In this document: in pieces, positions 7,541 through 15,392 of the stretch
Position numbering within the stretch: the first letter of the stretch is position 1
Layout of the letters: every line of letters begins with the position of its first letter
Assembly (NCBI GenBank): GCA_029251065.1
Contig: JAQXEB010000124.1
Location: forward strand, 1-24,255
Reading direction: 5' to 3'
DNA length: 24,255 nt
Source of the DNA: Luminiphilus sp.
Lineage (GTDB): Bacteria; Pseudomonadota; Gammaproteobacteria; Pseudomonadales; Halieaceae
Notes under the pieces: model-generated
What the model saw: only the letters and a program-made list of their open reading frames with translations
Told to the model about the DNA's origin: nothing
Database searches by the model: none
Translations under genes and position numbers: made by a program

Positions 7541-8632
7541 ATGCGCGAGTGGGTTTCTCAATTGGCGTGGCCAGCGCTTGTAGGCGTGCTGGCAGCGGCA
7601 CTGTTGCTGACGACAGACTGGCTCGTGCCGCGAAATACCCAAGGTCCCGACAGCTACAGCAACGCCGTTATGGTTGCCACGCCATCTGTCGTCAATATTT
7701 ATACCGCAAAATTAGTGGCCGACCGATCCCCCGTTCTCAATGCCCCTCTTCTTCGTCGCTTCATGAATCCAGGCGAACGTCAGCCTCGCGTTGAACGCTC
7801 TCTGGGCTCTGGCGTCATTATGCGTGAAGACGGCCACATCATCACAAATCGTCATGTCATCGAAGGCGCGCAAACCATCCAAATACTGCTGTCCGATGGC
7901 CGGCGCGCCAGCGCGACGGTCGTTGGGGCTGACTCAGAAACTGATCTCGCCCTGCTTAAAACCGAGCTGTCGGGCTTATCCGCTATAGAAACCGCAAACT
8001 CCGACAGTATTAACGTCGGTGACGTGGTCTTGGCAATCGGCAATCCCTATGGCTTTAGCCATTCGGTCTCCTTAGGGATCGTATCGGGCCTGGAGCGATA
8101 TGGTCTGCAGCTCTCAGCCTATGAGAACTATATTCAGACCGACGCAACGATTCATTTGGGCAACTCAGGCGGCGCACTCATAGACTCTGAAGGCCAATTA
8201 GTCGGCATCAATACACTGATTTATACCGGGGTAAACGACCAAAATACGGAGGTCAGTGGCATTGGCATCAATCTCGCAACGCCGAGCAATCTAGTGTCAG
8301 TCGTCATGAGCGACCTCATTGAATACGGCAGTGTCATTCGCGGCTGGTTAGGCGTCAGCGTAGATTTGCTCATGGGGTTTGATGAGCAGGGACGATCGAC
8401 ACAGTCACTCCTCGTGACTGAAACCGCTCCTGATGGACCCGCTCAACGCGCCGGCATACAAGTCGGCGACCTGATCGTTGCCTTGGAAGGCACGCGCGTG
8501 ACCGATGCACGCCAAGCCATGCAAACAATCGCTCGGTTGCGCCCGGGTGACCGAGTGACGGTTGGACTGCGCCGCAACGACGATGAGTTTACTGTCGACG
8601 CCATCGTGTCGACGCGACCTACAGCACCGTAA
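7541..8632 (+). CDS. degS: DegS/AlgW-like envelope-stress serine protease
   Basis: DegS/AlgW proteases are anchored in the inner membrane and cut the anti-sigma factor RseA/MucA in the periplasm when the PDZ domain senses misfolded outer-membrane proteins. The 363-residue product has one N-terminal membrane segment (about 8-29), a trypsin-like domain with triad His105 (ITNRHVIEGA), Asp135 (ETDLALLK) and Ser209 (GNSGGALID), and a single PDZ domain (about 265-355, including GPAQRAGIQVGDLI). The single PDZ and the membrane anchor argue for DegS rather than DegP. The residues before GNSGG read TIHL and the substrate-site loop reads GIGINLATP, both somewhat off the usual AINP or SINH and GIGFAIP patterns. 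The ribosome site is weak. It converges on hisD with an 11-nt gap. Confidence 0.93.
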   Translation: MREWVSQLAWPALVGVLAAALLLTTDWLVPRNTQGPDSYSNAVMVATPSVVNIYTAKLVADRSPVLNAPLLRRFMNPGERQPRVERSLGSGVIMREDGHIITNRHVIEGAQTIQILLSDGRRASATVVGADSETDLALLKTELSGLSAIETANSDSINVGDVVLAIGNPYGFSHSVSLGIVSGLERYGLQLSAYENYIQTDATIHLGNSGGALIDSEGQLVGINTLIYTGVNDQNTEVSGIGINLATPSNLVSVVMSDLIEYGSVIRGWLGVSVDLLMGFDEQGRSTQSLLVTETAPDGPAQRAGIQVGDLIVALEGTRVTDARQAMQTIARLRPGDRVTVGLRRNDDEFTVDAIVSTRPTAP

Positions 8633-8643
8633 GCCCTACCGTC

Positions 8644-9954
8644 TTATTTTTGTGTTCGTGCTCGCGCGCGCGCCGCCAACGCGTGAGCGGTGAGCGATTC
8701 CCCATCGGCAATGGTGCCCGCGACATTCGCCAGCGCATGGGCACCCTCTTGACTGATCTCGATGATGGAGGAGCGCGTCTGAAAATCGTACACCCCCAAG
8801 GGCGACGAAAACCGAGCGGCTCCGGACGTCGGGAGCACGTGATTGGTACCCGCACAATAGTCGCCCAAAGACTCAGAACTGTATGCCCCAAGAAAAATAG
8901 CTCCCGCGCTGGTGATGTGTTCAAGCAATGACCGCGGTGACGCCACGGCGAGCTCCAAGTGCTCCGGCGCAAAACGATTTGACAGTGCCGCCGCTTCCTG
9001 TACATCAGCCACCGAAATCAGTGCGCCGCGATTACGAAATGACGCTTCGATAATATCGCGGCGCGGCATGTCGGGCAGTAGCGCGCTTAACGAACGAAGC
9101 ACCGCATCAAGACACTCATCGGACGTGGCGATACAAACCGCTTGTGCGATTTCGTCATGCTCCGCTTGCGACATAAGATCCAGCGCAATCCAGTCCGGAT
9201 CCACACTGCCATCGGCAATGATAAAAATCTCCGACGGCCCGGCGATCATGTCGATACCCACCTTACCAAAGACCTGCCGCTTTGCCTCCGCAACATACCG
9301 ATTACCGGGGCCCACAATTTTGTCGACTGCCGCAATCGTCTCAGTACCGTGCGCCAATGCAGCGATAGCCTGTGCACCGCCGACCGTCACCACTGAGTCC
9401 ACACCAGCCAATGAGGCTGCCGCCAAAACCAATGGGTTTATCTCACCTTTCTGCGAAGGCGCGACCATGACCACGTCGGACACGCCAGCGACCTTAGCCG
9501 GGATCGCATTCATCAGCACCGACGACGGATAGCTGGCTTTTCCGCCGGGCACATAAAGGCCCACTCGCCGCATGGGTCGAACACGCTGACCAAGGCAGTT
9601 ACCGTAATCGTCAGTCATCGACCAATCACAGGCTGACTGTTGTTCGTGGTAGCGCTGAATCCGCATTGCCGCAGTTTTCAGTGCCGTGAGCTCTTCTTGG
9701 GTAATACGAGACTCGAAAACCTTGAGCTGATCACGGTCAAACGCCAAATCTGACATCGTCTCGGCAGGGTGCAAATCGTATTTTTGTGTGAGCGCCAAAA
9801 GCGCAAGATCACCACCGCACCTCACTTGATCAACAATGTCTCGGACGGTACCCACAAGCGCGGGATCAAGTGCCTCAATAGGCGCCTGTAGTTCCAAGAT
9901 CTTTGCCTCAAACTCCGGGTCTAAACTCGAAAAGCGGCGGATATCAATCGTCAT
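8644..9954 (-). CDS. hisD: Histidinol dehydrogenase
   Basis: HisD catalyses the last two steps of histidine synthesis, oxidising L-histidinol to L-histidine with two NAD+. The 436-residue product has the catalytic pair Glu331-His332 in FAPEHLELA and zinc ligands Gln263, His266 (SQAEHDE), Asp365 (SLGDYCAGTNH) and His424 (LTAHA), each offset 4-5 residues from the E. coli enzyme. The VGLYVPGGKASYPSSVLMN and GPGNRYVAEAKRQVFG blocks are intact. I start at the ATG at 9954 because AGGGGG (complement of 9959-9964) sits 4 nt upstream; a TTG one codon earlier is less likely. The ATG overlaps the hisG TGA by 1 nt (TGATG). No hisC follows. Confidence 0.97.
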   Translation of the reverse strand: MTIDIRRFSSLDPEFEAKILELQAPIEALDPALVGTVRDIVDQVRCGGDLALLALTQKYDLHPAETMSDLAFDRDQLKVFESRITQEELTALKTAAMRIQRYHEQQSACDWSMTDDYGNCLGQRVRPMRRVGLYVPGGKASYPSSVLMNAIPAKVAGVSDVVMVAPSQKGEINPLVLAAASLAGVDSVVTVGGAQAIAALAHGTETIAAVDKIVGPGNRYVAEAKRQVFGKVGIDMIAGPSEIFIIADGSVDPDWIALDLMSQAEHDEIAQAVCIATSDECLDAVLRSLSALLPDMPRRDIIEASFRNRGALISVADVQEAAALSNRFAPEHLELAVASPRSLLEHITSAGAIFLGAYSSESLGDYCAGTNHVLPTSGAARFSSPLGVYDFQTRSSIIEISQEGAHALANVAGTIADGESLTAHALAARARARTQK

Positions 9955-10613
9955 CAATCCCCCTGACGCGAGGCGACAGCGGTGGAAATTTGCTCAATCA
10001 GCGAAGCAATAATCGGATTTCGCGTGCGCATTGACGCCTTATTTACAATCAAGCGTGACGATACGTCTGCGATGTGTTCCAGCGGTCTCATCCCATTTGC
10101 TTTTAGCGTATTGCCAGTATCAACAATATCGACAATTTCATCCGCAAGATTCATGATCGGCGCAAGCTCCATCGCCCCGTACAACTTGATGATATTTGCT
10201 TGAATACCCCGTGCCGAATAATGTGCACGCGCAACGTTGACGAACTTAGTCGCCACTCTCATTTTCGCGGAGGCAGGTCGCCGCTCATGACCCGACCCGG
10301 CCGTCATCAATCGGCAGCGCGCGATGCCCAGATCAAGAACCTCATAAACGCCCTCATCGCCAAACTCCATGAGCAGATCTTTCCCGACGACGCCGACGTC
10401 TGCAGCACCGTGTCGCACATAGGTTGGCACGTCGGATCCTCGCAGCAACACGAATGAAACACCGGGGACAGTCGTTTCAAAAATGAGCTTCCGACTGTTA
10501 TCAATCGATTCGAGCGGCTCAATACCCGCCTCTGCGAACAGGGGTAAGGTCTCTTTTAAAATACGGCCCTTGGTCAGCGCAATAGTGAGCTGTTCCGCCT
10601 GAACGGGATTCAT
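9954..10613 (-). CDS. hisG: ATP phosphoribosyltransferase, short form
   Basis: HisG joins ATP and PRPP in the first committed step of histidine synthesis. The 219-residue product ends after the catalytic domain and lacks the C-terminal regulatory domain of the long form (about 300 residues), so by family knowledge it should need HisZ as regulatory partner; no hisZ is in the window. Visible landmarks are LTIALTKGRIL at the start, GAADVGVVGKDLL, and the PRPP-binding signature IVDIVDTGNTLKANGM near residues 162-177. The ATG has GAGGT about 7 nt upstream, and the murA TAA lies between the two. It forms one transcription unit with murA and hisD. Confidence 0.96.
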   Translation of the reverse strand: MNPVQAEQLTIALTKGRILKETLPLFAEAGIEPLESIDNSRKLIFETTVPGVSFVLLRGSDVPTYVRHGAADVGVVGKDLLMEFGDEGVYEVLDLGIARCRLMTAGSGHERRPASAKMRVATKFVNVARAHYSARGIQANIIKLYGAMELAPIMNLADEIVDIVDTGNTLKANGMRPLEHIADVSSRLIVNKASMRTRNPIIASLIEQISTAVASRQGD

Positions 10614-10616
10614 GAC

Positions 10617-11879
10617 TTACCTCGATTTCCTAACGATGTCGCCACCGATAGACTGCAACTTCTCTTCAATGCGTTCATAGCCTCGGTCAATGTGATAGAT
10701 ACGCTCAACTCGCGTCTCGCCCATGGCAGCCAATCCCGCAATCACGAGGCTCGCTGAAGCTCGCAAGTCCGACGCCATCACCGGCGCGCCATTAATGGTC
10801 TCTTTGCCACGAATGATAGCGGAGTGTCCGTCCACTGTAATATTGGCACCCATCCGACTCATCTCGTGTGCCTGCATCAACCTATTTTCAAAAATCGTCT
10901 CAGTAATTCGACCTACGCCATCAGCGATCACGTTAAGCGCGGTAAATTGCGCCTGCATGTCTGTCGGAAAACCGGGATAGGGTGCAGTGACAAGATCGAT
11001 CGCTTTGGGGCGCCTGTCACGCATATCGGCCGTAATCGACATCCCGTCCACGCTAATGCTCACCCCTGCCTCGCGCAATTTATCAAGCACAATACCCAAA
11101 TGTTCAGGATCGGCATTATCCACGGTGATGCAGCCACCGGTCGCGGCGGCCGCGACCAAAAAAGTTCCCGCTTCAATTCGATCGGGCATCACCCTGTAGT
11201 GACTCGACCCGAGGGACGACACGCCGTCAATAATGAGTGTGGAGCTCTCATCACCTTCAATGCACGCCCCCATACCACGCAAGAACTGCACAAGATCCGT
11301 GATCTCTGGTTCGCGCGCTGCATTACGCAGTACCGTGCGACCTTGTGCCAGTACGGCAGCCATCAAGAGATTCTCAGTGCCGCCCACCGTGACAGTGTCA
11401 AACGTGAAATCGCATCCGCGCAGACCATTATCAGTGCTTGCCACAATATAACCATCACGAACCTCAATGCTCGCCCCCATGGCTTCAAAACCCTTGAGGT
11501 GCAAGTCCACTGGTCGACTGCCGATCGCACACCCGCCAGGAAACGAGACCTGAGCATGACCAAATCGTGCCAGCAACGGACCCATCACTAGAATTGAGGC
11601 CCGCATGGTTTTGACCAGCTCGTAGGGGGCTTGCTGATTGTTAAGCGCTGCCGCCGAGACCGTGAGTTGCATCGCTTCGTCAACTGACACATCAGCACCA
11701 AGCGCACCTAACAGGGCCACCATAGTGGTGATGTCGTTCAGGTGAGGCACGTTCGCTAACGTCGACTGCTCAGACGTCAATAACGTCGCAGCCAAGATCG
11801 GTAACGCGGCATTCTTAGCACCTGATATTTGAACACGACCCTCAAGCGGCTGACCGCCTCGGATAATAAAATGATCCAC
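10617..11879 (-). CDS. murA: UDP-N-acetylglucosamine 1-carboxyvinyltransferase
   Basis: MurA transfers enolpyruvate from PEP to UDP-GlcNAc, the first committed step of peptidoglycan synthesis in the cytoplasm. The 420-residue product aligns with E. coli MurA along its length: ISGAKNAALPIL near residues 18-29, KTMRASILVMGPLLARFG near 90-107, the catalytic cysteine Cys117 in FPGGCAIG (fosfomycin target; Cys rather than the resistant Asp), FPTDMQAQFTALN, MATDLRASASLV-like MASDLRASASLV, and HIDRGYERIEEKL near the end. The start is GTG (11879-11877), giving MDHFIIRGG. No strong ribosome site is visible. It follows ibaG by 15 nt, the classic ibaG-murA order. Confidence 0.98.
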   Translation of the reverse strand: MDHFIIRGGQPLEGRVQISGAKNAALPILAATLLTSEQSTLANVPHLNDITTMVALLGALGADVSVDEAMQLTVSAAALNNQQAPYELVKTMRASILVMGPLLARFGHAQVSFPGGCAIGSRPVDLHLKGFEAMGASIEVRDGYIVASTDNGLRGCDFTFDTVTVGGTENLLMAAVLAQGRTVLRNAAREPEITDLVQFLRGMGACIEGDESSTLIIDGVSSLGSSHYRVMPDRIEAGTFLVAAAATGGCITVDNADPEHLGIVLDKLREAGVSISVDGMSITADMRDRRPKAIDLVTAPYPGFPTDMQAQFTALNVIADGVGRITETIFENRLMQAHEMSRMGANITVDGHSAIIRGKETINGAPVMASDLRASASLVIAGLAAMGETRVERIYHIDRGYERIEEKLQSIGGDIVRKSR

Positions 11880-11894
11880 CTTGAGAAGACTCGA

Positions 11895-12113
11895 CTACGG
11901 GGTCTTCGCGATGATATTAACCGCATGTAACGCGCCACTTTTGATGAATTCCCCAAGTGGTGCATACACGCGTTGCTGACACGCTACAGGGCGCAGGCCA
12001 GCAAAAACCGCACTGATTACCATGACTTGGCAATGCGATCCGTCTAGATCAACCTCAATAACAGCGTCAGGAAATTCCGCCTCTAACGCACTGACAATCA
12101 TCGCTTCATTCAC
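11895..12113 (-). CDS. ibaG: BolA family protein IbaG (YrbA)
   Basis: IbaG is a small BolA-type protein that partners with monothiol glutaredoxins in iron-sulphur handling and is acid-responsive in E. coli. The 72-residue product has the family core: DGSHCQVMVIS near residues 25-35, a QQRVYAPLGEFI helix, and the invariant His in LHAVNI near the C-terminus. I start at GTG 12113-12111 because GGAGG lies 9 nt upstream and the start overlaps the end of mlaC by 8 nt. The frame runs open further upstream, through the end of mlaC, but without family similarity. Its position between mlaC and murA is the usual one. Confidence 0.92.
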   Translation of the reverse strand: MNEAMIVSALEAEFPDAVIEVDLDGSHCQVMVISAVFAGLRPVACQQRVYAPLGEFIKSGALHAVNIIAKTP

Positions 12114-12792
12114 TGTCCAGGTCCTCCGGTAAATTCGCTGCAACATCCCACTCAGCGATGACCTTAGCAGCATCACCGTCAGCGGATTTGGCCGCCGCAG
12201 AAAATTGGTTCTGATAAATTTGGCCTAGGTTTATATTCTCGACGATGATATTTCTCAAACGCCATTCACCATTCCGACCTCGACCCATTTGATAACGCAC
12301 CGTAAACGTCCGATCGCCGGTCCCATAGACCTGCTGTGTGATCGAGACAGACCGAGCATCTGGCTCACTCGTCTCATCCGCCACAATCTCAAACTTAGAG
12401 CCACTGAAGGCAAGCAATCCTTTGGAGTAGGTCCTTATCAGTCCGGACTTGATGATCTCGGTAAACAACTCCAACTGCTCGCGGAGTGCCTCTTTACCTT
12501 CCTGATCCAAACTTCGGTATCGAGCGTTCGAGGCATACTCGCCCATCACACCCTTAGCAAAGCCGCGCCAGTCAATGGTCTCATCGAGCACCGCTCCGAT
12601 GCTGTCATAAAACCGGCCGGGATCAGTGTCGAAGTAGTCAGGCGCGTCGTCGACAATTGCCATAATTTGCGACGTCGTGGACTCAATAATAGCGGTCGCG
12701 TCTGCATCGGTGTTAGCCACTGAGGACCAACTAATCAACAGAGCCATCGCCGCGACAAACAGAGGGGTTATTCGTGATTTAACTGATTTCAT
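12106..12792 (-). CDS. mlaC: MlaC-type periplasmic phospholipid-binding protein
   Basis: MlaC ferries phospholipids through the periplasm between the outer-membrane MlaA-porin complex and the inner-membrane MlaFEDB transporter. The 228-residue product has an N-terminal signal peptide (about 1-26, ending near SSVANTD) and the Tol-tolerance Ttg2/MlaC features: DWRGFAKGVMGEYA, LREQLELFTEIIKSGLIRTY, VSITQQVY, VRYQMGRGRNGEWRLRNIIVENINLGQIYQNQF. The last segment (R-NIIVENINL) is typical of the family. Its usual operon partners mlaF, mlaE, mlaD and mlaB are not here: the next gene upstream is the divergent yrbG, 151 nt away, and the next downstream is ibaG. No clear ribosome site precedes the ATG. 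Confidence 0.92.
   Translation of the reverse strand: MKSVKSRITPLFVAAMALLISWSSVANTDADATAIIESTTSQIMAIVDDAPDYFDTDPGRFYDSIGAVLDETIDWRGFAKGVMGEYASNARYRSLDQEGKEALREQLELFTEIIKSGLIRTYSKGLLAFSGSKFEIVADETSEPDARSVSITQQVYGTGDRTFTVRYQMGRGRNGEWRLRNIIVENINLGQIYQNQFSAAAKSADGDAAKVIAEWDVAANLPEDLDSE
12123..12127 (-). promoter_or_regulatory. Ribosome binding site that decides the ibaG start
   Basis: GGAGG on the minus strand lies inside the end of mlaC, 9 nt before the GTG at 12113. The nearest ATG in the same frame (12101-12099) would be 21 nt away, too far for this site, so the GTG is the preferred start. Confidence 0.65.
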
Positions 12793-12893
12793 GCAATTTT
12801 TAGCTCAAAACGTAATTTGTTGGGACGAGCAGCCCTGATTTACGCAAAGATGGAGTCTGCTCAAAGCTCACATTGCCGTATGATAACCGATCG

Positions 12894-12922
12894 TTGCCAG
12901 ACAGCGACCCGTTTTCTAACAT
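12894..12922 (+). promoter_or_regulatory. Candidate sigma-70 promoter for yrbG-kdsD-kdsC-lptCAB
   Basis: TTGCCA (12894-12899) and TAACAT (12917-12922) are spaced 17 nt apart in the mlaC-yrbG divergent gap, with 5/6 and 4/6 matches to consensus. Transcription would start about 15 nt before the yrbG ATG, leaving a very short leader and excluding the AAGGTG at 12924-12929 from full use, so the call is tentative. A TATGAT just upstream (12879-12884) has no matching -35. Confidence 0.3.
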
Positions 12923-12943
12923 CAAGGTGCCAACTGACAGCAA

Positions 12944-13915
12944 ATGCTTGATCTCTTTTACATCGTCGTGGGACTCACCGGTCTCGTTTGGAGCTCGGAC
13001 AAGTTCGTGGAGGGCGCTGCGGCCATCGCTAATCATGCGGGTATGTCTCCACTGCTGATTGGCATGACCATCGTCTCACTCGGCACGTCTGCACCTGAAA
13101 TTGTCGTCTCGTTAATGGCCTCTCTGTCGGGGTCGGGTGAGCTGGCAGTGGGGAACGCGCTCGGCTCCAACATTACTAATGTGGGGTTGGTGCTAGGCGT
13201 AACACTCATCATTAGGGCGATCGCTATCGATGCGAGCGCCACAAAGCGTGAACTGCCGCAGATGCTCATTGTCACGCTTCTTGCGGGCGCGCTTATGGTC
13301 GATGGCAGCCTATCCGCCACTGATGGCGCACTGTTGCTCTCGGTGCTCGTACTCTTCCTCGTCCTTTTGGCGCGCCGTGGCGACACCGAAGCGAGCCAAA
13401 CGACTGAGCCGCCGACCCTACCCGTCGCTAAAGCATGGGGGGTATTTACGGTGGGTTTAGTGCTCTTAGTGCTGTCCTCGCGGGCGCTCGTATTTGGGGC
13501 AGTTAACATCGCAACGGCGTTGGGCGTCTCCGAGCTGGTGATCGGATTGACCATCGTTGCCATTGGCACCAGTCTGCCGGAACTTGCAGCGTCTGTGATG
13601 AGCGCGCTCAAAGGACATGCGGATATTGCAGTCGGCGCCATCGTCGGCAGCAATGTCTTTAATTTATTAGTGGTGCTGGCAATACCGGGTATTTTTGGAC
13701 CGCTGTCGCTTAATCCCAGCGTCATGAGCAGGGACTGGCCGGTGACACTGTTGACGGCCGGCGTTCTGATGCTACTCGCCGCCTTAGCCTCCAAGCGTTC
13801 AGAACCCAGCAGCAGAGGCTCAAATGAACTTGGTCGTGTCTCCGGTGTCCTACTCGTTACGATTTACACAACCTACATGGGTATCCTCATTTTCTACCCG
13901 GACTTTGCACTGTGA
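12944..13915 (+). CDS. yrbG: YrbG-type Na+/Ca2+ antiporter (CaCA family)
   Basis: This is an inner-membrane cation/Ca2+ exchanger family protein, of uncertain physiological substrate in bacteria. The 323-residue product has about ten membrane segments in two inverted halves. Each half carries the family's alpha-repeat: GTSAPEIVVS with GNALGSNITNVGLVLG near residues 47-85, and GTSLPELAAS with GAIVGSNVFNLLVVLA near 208-250, both with the acidic Glu expected to bind the cation. A hydrophilic loop at about 144-164 separates the halves. It leads the LPS gene cluster, as in E. coli, and its TGA overlaps the kdsD GTG (GTGA, 13912-13915). Confidence 0.92.
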   Translation: MLDLFYIVVGLTGLVWSSDKFVEGAAAIANHAGMSPLLIGMTIVSLGTSAPEIVVSLMASLSGSGELAVGNALGSNITNVGLVLGVTLIIRAIAIDASATKRELPQMLIVTLLAGALMVDGSLSATDGALLLSVLVLFLVLLARRGDTEASQTTEPPTLPVAKAWGVFTVGLVLLVLSSRALVFGAVNIATALGVSELVIGLTIVAIGTSLPELAASVMSALKGHADIAVGAIVGSNVFNLLVVLAIPGIFGPLSLNPSVMSRDWPVTLLTAGVLMLLAALASKRSEPSSRGSNELGRVSGVLLVTIYTTYMGILIFYPDFAL

Positions 13916-14898
13916 CTACAGCATCAAAACAACCCCGAAACGCGATTGAATCGGCTCGACGCACAATCGAACTCGAACTGCGCGCCGTGGAACAGCTTCA
14001 ACATCGCATCGATGAATCGTTCACGCACGCCGTCGAGCTGCTCTCGGCGGTCAAGGGCAGAGTGATCGTCAGTGGTATGGGTAAAAGCGGGCATATTGGC
14101 AACAAAATAGCGGCAACACTTGCCAGTACAGGCACGCCTGCACAGTTTGTCCACCCTGCCGAAGCCTGCCACGGCGACATGGGAATGATCACGCGATCCG
14201 ACGCAGCGCTGCTCATGTCGAACAGCGGCACGACCGCTGAAATAACCGCACTGCTCCCACTGCTTAAGCGTTTAGGATTACCCATCGTAGCCATGACAGG
14301 CAATCCTGACTCGACCCTCGCAAGAGCCGCCGATGCGCACCTGAATATTAGTGTTGATGAGGAAGCATGTCCGCTCGATCTTGCCCCTACTGCCAGCACG
14401 ACCGCCAATCTGGTTATGGGCGACGCACTGGCCATTGCTCTGCTGGAACAGAGCGGTTTTACCGCAGAAGACTTTGCATTTACACACCCGGGCGGTGCGC
14501 TGGGCCGTCGACTACTGACACGAGTTTCAGACGTTTTAGTCACCGGTTCAGATATCCCCAAAGTGTCGCTGACCATGTCACTTGCACACGCGCTCATGGA
14601 AATCTCTGACAAGGGCTTGGGCATGTCGACTGTCGTTGATGATAACGATCGATTACTCGGAATTTTTACCGACGGCGACCTGCGACGTGCGCTTGAGCAG
14701 GACTATGACTTACGAAAAACACCGGTCGAAACCGTTATGTCAAAAGGCGCCAAAACGATCAGTGCAGCTGCGCTCGCCGCTGAAGCCGTCGCCCGTATGG
14801 AAGCAGACAGTATCAGCGCCTTAGTCGTGACTGACGAGAATGATCGTGTCGCCGGGGTCGTTCAGCTGCTGGCGCTCTTAAGGGCGGGCATCGTATGA
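13912..14898 (+). CDS. kdsD: Arabinose-5-phosphate isomerase
   Basis: KdsD converts ribulose-5-phosphate to arabinose-5-phosphate, the entry to Kdo synthesis for LPS. The 328-residue product has a SIS sugar-isomerase domain (about 40-180) with SGMGKSGHIGNKIAATLAST, HPAEACHGDMGMI and MSNSGTTAE, and the aspartate-containing HPGGALGRRLL stretch at about 194-204. Two CBS domains fill the remainder (about 210-328), including IFTDGDLRRAL. The start is GTG at 13912, overlapping the yrbG stop by 4 nt; the stop overlaps kdsC by 4 nt (ATGA, 14895-14898). The length is normal for the family. Confidence 0.96.
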   Translation: MTTASKQPRNAIESARRTIELELRAVEQLQHRIDESFTHAVELLSAVKGRVIVSGMGKSGHIGNKIAATLASTGTPAQFVHPAEACHGDMGMITRSDAALLMSNSGTTAEITALLPLLKRLGLPIVAMTGNPDSTLARAADAHLNISVDEEACPLDLAPTASTTANLVMGDALAIALLEQSGFTAEDFAFTHPGGALGRRLLTRVSDVLVTGSDIPKVSLTMSLAHALMEISDKGLGMSTVVDDNDRLLGIFTDGDLRRALEQDYDLRKTPVETVMSKGAKTISAAALAAEAVARMEADSISALVVTDENDRVAGVVQLLALLRAGIV

Positions 14899-15392
14899 CT
14901 CAGCATCGAGACATTAAGCACCGGGATATTAAGCTCCTCGTCATGGATGTCGATGGCGTGATGACTAATGGCCAGGTGACGTACAGCAGCGAGGGTCATG
15001 AGCTCAAGTCCTTCAATATAAAAGATGGCGTGGGCATCAAACGGGTGCAAGCGGCGGGCATCGACACAGCCATTATCACGGGCAGAGTTTCTACCATGGT
15101 TGAGCGACGTGCCGCCGAGCTGCAAATTGGGCACTTGATACAGGGACGTGAAGACAAACTTACTGCGCTGATAAGTCTTTTGGACACCCTAGGGATCGAC
15201 ATGAGCCAAGTCGCTTACATCGGTGATGACCTACCTGACCTCGATGCCATAAAAGCCGCAGGGCTTGGAGCGTGTCCGGCCGATGCAGCACGAGAGGTAT
15301 TGGCGGCCTCAGACTGGGTATCGGCGCTTTCGGGCGGCACGGGATGCGTTCGCGACCTCTGTGACTATTTACTGGACTGCACCACGTCATGA
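14895..15392 (+). CDS. kdsC: Kdo-8-phosphate phosphatase
   Basis: KdsC removes phosphate from Kdo-8-P to give Kdo. The 165-residue product is a small C0-type HAD phosphatase with the nucleophile/acid pair Asp18 and Asp20 in LLVMDVDGVMT, motif II threonine in AIITGR, and the Mg2+-binding YIGDDLPDLDAI near residues 110-121. GREDKLTAL supplies the motif III lysine. It is about 20 residues shorter than the E. coli protein, mostly at the N-terminus and C-terminal tail. The N-terminus contains a short direct repeat (HRDIK twice in residues 4-13). It overlaps kdsD and lptC by 4 nt each. Confidence 0.95.
   Translation: MTQHRDIKHRDIKLLVMDVDGVMTNGQVTYSSEGHELKSFNIKDGVGIKRVQAAGIDTAIITGRVSTMVERRAAELQIGHLIQGREDKLTALISLLDTLGIDMSQVAYIGDDLPDLDAIKAAGLGACPADAAREVLAASDWVSALSGGTGCVRDLCDYLLDCTTS

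Noticed and set aside
8912..9532. 206-codon open frame on the plus strand
   Set aside because: It is antisense to hisD and low-complexity (Ala/Ser/Thr); hisD is complete with all catalytic residues.
10824..11591. 255-codon open frame on the plus strand
   Set aside because: It lies wholly antisense to murA, has a His/Thr-rich composition with no family similarity I recognise, and murA is certain.
12800..13036. 78-codon minus-strand frame upstream of mlaC, considered as a remnant of mlaD
   Set aside because: It shows no MCE-domain features, and half of it is antisense to the start of yrbG.
13033..13794. 253-codon open frame on the minus strand
   Set aside because: It is antisense to yrbG; its Ser/Thr/Ala/Pro-rich composition is the usual shadow of a hydrophobic membrane protein gene.
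13998..14624. 208-codon open frame on the minus strand
   Set aside because: It is antisense to kdsD, with biased Ser/Ala/Pro composition and no recognisable domain.
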